Part shown: piece by piece, positions 58,985 through 64,000 of the stretch
Position numbering within the stretch: the stretch's first letter is position 1
Layout: the number at the start of each line of letters is the position of its first letter
From: Pseudisothecium myosuroides
Lineage: Eukaryota > Streptophyta > Bryopsida > Hypnales > Lembophyllaceae
NCBI GenBank assembly: GCA_951799445.1
Contig: OX637296.1
Location: 15,996,001-16,060,000, forward strand
DNA length: 64,000 nt
Reading direction: 5' to 3'
The notes under the pieces: generated by a model
Told to the model about the DNA's origin: nothing
The model's database searches: none
Seen by the model: only the letters and a program-made list of their open reading frames with translations
Translations under genes and position numbers: made by a program

Positions 58985-59167
58985 AAGAGCTTCTCTTTTC
59001 ATCTTTCAATACACAAAATTAAGCAAATGACTCAGTTTGATTGAATTTGTTTAATTTGTCAATCAAATACTCTATACTTTGTTGCATAGTACTCTGTTGC
59101 CCTTATATACCTTGATTATTATGTTTTGACATCCGTTGTGAAAGTCAAAACAAGTAAACTTTGTGAT

Positions 59168-59500
59168 ACTAAGAATCTATAGGGCCAGCGGTGACATAGA
59201 AATCCTTAAAGATGTCACCGCAAAGTGGCCTTTTGGAATCCTGAGATTTCTTCTAATGTAAATTTCAAAATTATAGGAGTTTTGCAATTTGCACATGCTG
59301 CCCAAAAAGCTCAGGGTAGCATAACTTTTGATCTATGCACCTGATTGAAAAAAAAACTATAGTCTTAGTTTCTCACTAAAGAATACATGTTCATACCTTA
59401 TATCTAATTTTTGTGAACATTCAATCTAAATTGATTCTGTAGGAACCTATTGAAGATTTCTAGCTTACCTTGAATAGACACTCGGTCCTTTAGGGATTAA
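59168..59500. repeat. Right half of a TTAA-type element beside a decayed hairpin
   Basis: 59176-59262 contains GGTGACAT...ATGTCACC, a small hairpin ending in GAGATTTCTTCTAATG, like the termini of the CCTCCGGAGGG family. 59263-59500 ends CTCGGTCCTTTAGGGATTAA, a TTAA-type right end with no partner. Both look truncated. Confidence 0.45.
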
Positions 59501-61110
59501 AGGTGAGAGCCAATAACTGATACAAGACAAAAAAAGACTTCAATTGAATTATATCTTTAAACTTTTGTATTTCTTGATGTGTAACCTTAATGATCAATTT
59601 GAATGAAGATTTGAATTTATAGTGGTGCAAATAGCACTTCAAGAGTAAAAATATTTAACTTTTTTCATGTGCAGAACTTTAAGGACGTGAATGTGAACAC
59701 AAAGATAAACTCTATTAACCATTTTATCCCTAATGACCTAAGTGATCATTTTCTGGTTGCTGCTTGTTCTCAAATTTTAAGCTTTTTGAAAAATAAAAAT
59801 TATTAATAAAAAATAGACTACATTGTGAATCCAATGGCAATATCTTCATCAAAATCTAAATTAAACTCCACCTTGTGAAATTTTTCAAAGTTAAGTGGTA
59901 TAGTGTAGTTTAGAGCTCATTTGTTGGGGCTAGTTTGGGCATGGACTAAAAAGTCAGCCAACCATTGTGATTCTTGCCCACGTCAAAAAGGTCAAATCCG
60001 CCCCTAAATGGGCAAATCCAAGGAGTTCAAGGAGAAGACAAGTGTTTCATTCTTGTTTTTATTACACATCCGCCTTTTGTAAGCAAGGTGAATGCAAGAA
60101 ACACCTTCTGATTTTGTTGCGTTTTTACATTACTCATGATTTTTCTTTTGAAGTACTATAAAATTAGAAAAATAATTTTTAGAAAACCAAAAAAATATGG
60201 CTAAGGTATACACCTTTAAGATGAAGGTAACCACCAGAGGAAATACATAGGAAATTTTTTTAAGATAGAGAACTAAAAAAGTGCCAAATCTCAAGAAAAT
60301 GGATACCTTGATGTATAAATTAGTTAAAAATAGGAAACAAAATTAAATACATATAATAAAAAATTTCCATTTGTAACAACTCTATAGAGATGGTCATTCA
60401 CCCAAAAAAACTCCAAAATAATATTTTATATGTTTTAAAATGTAAGCAAAAAGAAGTACACTTTGTAGACTTCTACACCACATACAATTAACTATTTTCA
60501 GAATTTCTTTCCTGCATAGCTACAAGACTATTAGAAGACCATGCCCTCCAAATTTCAGCTCAAAATTCATTTTTGGGGGTACTTAATAGTACTAAAAACT
60601 CTCAATTGGCAAGTGTGACAAAAAATTGGGGGCTATTTTTGAACAATAAACTATTTTTGAAAATTACAAAAAAATTAGGTAGGGTGTTTAATAGTCATGA
60701 GTACCTTACCTATAAATGTTGAGTCATTTGGAGCCAGAACGCAAAAGTTATAGCCAAAAAACTAATCAAAATGCAAGGTGTGACGCAAAATAGTACAAGT
60801 GTTCCTTGCATTCACCCAGCAAGCCCTATCCACTAGGCCTAGTTTCAAGAGAAAAATTTCAAGGTAGCCACGGTGAACTGCAAATTGCAACCTCCTCTCA
60901 ATCGGGCAATATAAAGTAAAAGCACCAGTAGTCGACCATTTAAACAATTTTGGAGCAAATTGTGCACAATAAGAGGTGGTGCGAATTTTTTTATGTAGGA
61001 ATATAGGAAATATGGGGATTACAAACTTTTTGGAATTTTATTCTCAAAATTGAATTTATGGTGAATTTTGGGAACCAAAAAGCGCATTTTACTAGTAGCC
61101 ACTGTCTAGA
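59501..61110. other. AT-rich intergenic DNA with a repeat at 60920-61100
   Basis: No gene. 60920-61100 is the inverted, diverged counterpart of 55767-55930 (shared blocks TTTTGGAGCAAATTGTGCAC-like, ATTTCCTAT, and GGGAACCAAAAAGCGCATTT versus GTACATTTTGGCTCCCAAAA). Blocks near 60180-60520 resemble the reverse complement of the region about 28130-28420 (TACACCTTTAAG and GGTAACCACC versus GGTTACCTTCACCTTAAAGG). Confidence 0.45.
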
Positions 61111-61494
61111 CATTAGAGAAAATTTCAGGCCTCCGGAGGGCTGCTCCACAGCCCTCCAAAGGACCCTGAAATAGTGTTTTTTGAGGTTGAAAAAATGTTT
61201 TTTGCCCTATTTCCGCGCAACAATTTCTGCTGTGACAGTGGTGCAGGAACTGAAATTTGCGAGTAAAAAATTAATTAAAGAAAAAACTAATAATAATAAT
61301 CTTAAAAAAATATTTAAAAAATTAAAATTAATTAAAAAAAATTAAAAAATTTGCGAAATCTGGCTACTCCAGCGAGCAGTCATACACTCTGACTACTCAC
61401 CAAGGGCACTTTTCTAAGTTGATAGGCCATGCATGAAATAGCATGACATGTCAACTTGGAACGGCCCTCCCATAGGCTGAGATTTTCTCTAATG
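61111..61494. mobile_element. MITE with CCTCCGGAGGG termini, copy 2 (384 bp)
   Basis: The outer terminal inverted repeat is CATTAGAGAAAAT / ATTTTCTCTAATG, followed inward by TTCAGGCCTCCGGAGGG on the left and CCCTCCCATAGGCTGAG on the right. The middle contains A/T-only runs. Layout and several inner blocks (CCCTATTTCCGCGCAACA versus CCCTATTCCCGCCCACC, GACAGTGGTGCAGGAAC versus GGCAGTGGCACGGGAAC) agree with 26438-26775. Confidence 0.7.
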
Positions 61495-61890
61495 ACTCTT
61501 TCAATTCCAATCATTTAAGAACTACTTTCCTGCTTATTACTTCTTACTTTCTTGCTCACTACTTTGGGACATGTGTCATAACTTTGATAGTCCCAACCTT
61601 GAAAAGGACCCAAAAAACACATTCCCACTTTCCCTTGGAAATTTGTTCTAACGGCAAGGTTCAAAATATTGCACCTCCACATGTTGAAAGCTGGGCATGG
61701 TTGACTACTGATGCTTCTACCTTAAATGATCCCCAGACTCACTTACACAATTCAAATCGTTCAAGCAGAATTCGGTGGTGTTCTGATATCTAATCCTGTC
61801 AGTAACTCAGTAAGGGACGAGCTGAATTGATCGATAGCTTGGCCAATTTGGAGGCCTTCGTGGTCGAGATTAGATTAGATTCTGATCGCA

Positions 61891-64000
61891 ATGGCACGCG
61901 GATGGATGTTTCAATTGCTCACTTGTTGCGTGTTGCTCGGCCTCATGTGGTGCCCTTCGACAGCAAGTGCGTCTAGACTTTCGACAGCGTTTCAGAGAAG
62001 CTCGCATCAGGACAGTACTGGCAAGGTGAATGACTAATTGGGATGCAATTCTATTGATGACCTTACAGCTTGAAATCTGCACTAGATTCCGACCCCGGGA
62101 TCGCAGTTGGATAGTTCCAAATGTAACGCGCGAGGGCTAGCTCGCGCATCAACTTGACATGAATTTCGTGAATTCAGTTAACACGACTTGTGAACTTTGA
62201 TCGACACAACTCAATGCAAAACTGTCAGAAATTTGACCTTCGTCGCAAGGCAGCCTAGCTCAATCATCCATTTCTTGTGAATTTTGTGAACTCAGTTACG
62301 AATTTGTGAAGCTTGATCGACACAATTCAATGAAAAACTGATCGTCGCTGACTGGTTGCGACAATATTTGGTTGCGTTTCAGGTCTTTCGAGCAGAATTG
62401 GTCCACCGAGACCACGCCGACTCCCCCCTCCGTCCTCCGACAGGCACGACCTCAGCAGGCCGGTTGGCCGCGGCTGCCGCTCGCTCCAAGTCTCGCAGTG
62501 CTCGCCGTCTCGTTGCAGGAGCTCCAGTTACCGAGGTTCACGATCTCACTCCCATCACCCCCGGCAGTGACGAGTATTTGATCACCATCCATCTGGGCAC
62601 TCCCGCTCAGAAGTTCGTGGTGATCGTGGACACTGGAAGTGACTTGGTGTGGGTGCAATGCCTGCCTTGCAAAGCCCCGAATGTCTGTTTTCCTGCTCCC
62701 GATCCCTACTTCGACCCTTCTGCATCCAGCTCGTACGCCGTCGTGCCTTGCAACAGCTCCCTGTGCGACCCCAACCAGGTGAGTCCTCGCTCCATACCAT
62801 TCCAACTCTGCTCCTCTTCAATTTTCGATCTCCTTGAAATTTAATGCAGATTCTAGCTGGCACGTACTGTGATCCGCACTACAAGAGGAAGTAGCGGTTG
62901 CCATCCAATCATCAATTAGTTTTGCAATGGTTTGGTAGCGGTTTCTGCCATTAAGCTCATGGTCTATTGTAAATCATTGCCAAATAGTGCAAACCTGAAG
63001 CAAAAGTCTTGCATGCGGAACCAATGCATGTATTAATACGCCAAAACGGTTGCAAAATCTAAGGCAATCTCAAACAGGTGCAAATACATTGCACCAGATG
63101 TACTAAACCATTGCAAAATTGTGTATAGGTTTTTGCGGCCATAGCAAAAACTTACAAAGATTAGTGTAATCTCAGCGTTTTGTACTAGCGGCTCCACTCC
63201 ATTCCAACTCTATGTACACTTCAAATATACTTCAATCTTCGTGTAAATTGCACGCACTGAACTGAGTGATGATCATGTGAGTTGCAGTTCGACAGCACTT
63301 CCTGTGTCGACAGTTCCAAAAGCTGCCAAGTTTCGTACGGGTATCAGGACGGAAGCGCAATCCAAGGCGTCATTTCCACCGAAACCATTGCCCTCAGCAA
63401 CTCCATCTCTGATGTCGCCTGGGAAACCCCAGACCTTCTGTTCGGGTGTATGAACAACGACACGGGAGATTATGGATCGGTGGACGGCTTGGCTGGATTC
63501 GGACGAGGGCCGAACTCACTTCCGAATCAGCTCACTCAATCCACCACGAACAATGTGTTCTACTATTGTCTAGTTCCTTACACCGCTGCAACGACTTTGA
63601 CGTCGGCCTTGGTGCTTGGGGTGAAGTTAACAGGGGCGCTAGTGTACACCCCTATTCTAACGAATGTTCATACGTTCTACGCGGTGAGCATGACGGGGAT
63701 TAGCGTAAACGGCAGGGAGTTGGACATTCCGAGCTCAGCGTTTCAGTACAATGCCACGAATGGGAATGGAGGCGTGATTTTCGACTCCGGGACAACGTTT
63801 TTCCTCTTGCAAGAACGCATATTGACGACCGCTGTTGAGGTACGTAACATGCTAAACCAGTGAAGTTCGGGTCCCAAAAACACTGGTGAAGCATCCAAGA
63901 ATGTAGGCTCAAAAAAGAAGAATGATCCTTGCTCTAAGTCAAGGAAGTGTGGTCACCTCATCTTTTTGAAAGCATATCCTCTTGATTACGTTATGTACCG
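61891..64000 (+). CDS. Nepenthesin-type aspartic protease, partial at the right edge
   Basis: Exons 61891-62025, 62383-62778 and 63288-63839, all in phase 0. The last donor is GAG/GTACGT, so at least one further exon lies outside the window. Residues 1-361 are visible. A signal peptide (about 1-30, FQLLTCCVLLGLMW) is followed by a Ser/Arg/Ala-rich propeptide with AELVHRDHADSP. The first catalytic site is IVDTGSDLVWVQC (Asp128), with the flap near SYGYQDGSA (about 193-200). The second site is VIFDSGTTFF (Asp343). The Cys-rich insert after the first site (CLPCKAPNVC and CNSSLCD) is the nepenthesin-type hallmark. It probably acts in the secretory pathway or cell wall. The start at 61891 is the first ATG giving a signal peptide, and it joins exon 2 in frame. 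Confidence 0.9.

Overview
This window is nuclear DNA of a land plant. The evidence is a thylakoid-lumen CtpA-type protease with a bipartite targeting leader, a plant-type APEM9 peroxin, class II O-methyltransferases, a nepenthesin-type aspartic protease, GT-AG introns in nearly every gene, and very AT-rich intergenic DNA full of MITEs. I cannot name the species. Gene style and AT-rich repeats would fit a seed-free plant, but this is only an impression.

Layout. About 1.1-4.2 kb (-) holds an APEM9/DAYU-like peroxisome biogenesis gene (6 exons). Head to head with it, 5.8-10.7 kb (+) is a 14-exon CtpA-type D1 C-terminal processing protease. From 10.7 to 19.7 kb there is MITE-rich AT DNA. Two O-methyltransferase paralogues of identical exon structure (348 codons each) lie at 19.75-24.34 and 29.99-32.22 kb (+), separated by more MITEs. 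A 72-residue complex I subunit (NDUFB3/B12-like) is at 35.06-35.27 kb (+). A malectin-like/LRR/single-TM receptor-like protein (RLP4 type, 9 exons) spans 41.59-46.49 kb (+). Tail to tail with it is a two-exon RNase H-fold gene at 47.24-49.43 kb (-) that lacks the catalytic Glu. From 49.4 to 61.9 kb there is a nested repeat block. An aspartic protease begins at 61.89 kb (+) and runs off the right edge.

For the six complete multi-exon genes (APEM9, CtpA, both OMTs, RLP4-like and the RNase H-fold gene) I joined exons by hand using GT/AG signals. Each reconstruction gives a continuous frame whose total length is a multiple of three, and this supports the exon boundaries. The NDUFB3-like coding region is a single exon, and the aspartic protease is incomplete.

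The genes do not form an operon or an obvious cluster, apart from the O-methyltransferase pair. The most interesting content is in the repeats. A family of 0.2-1 kb elements is bounded by TTAA and begins TTAACCC(C)TAAAGG, as expected of piggyBac-type non-autonomous transposons. A perfect 177-bp-arm palindrome sits at 58.63-58.98 kb. A roughly 225-bp repeat occurs three times, each time upstream of a plus-strand gene. The 3' end of the CtpA gene is duplicated downstream of OMT1. A tandem triplication in RLP4 intron 1 copies the splice acceptor of exon 2.
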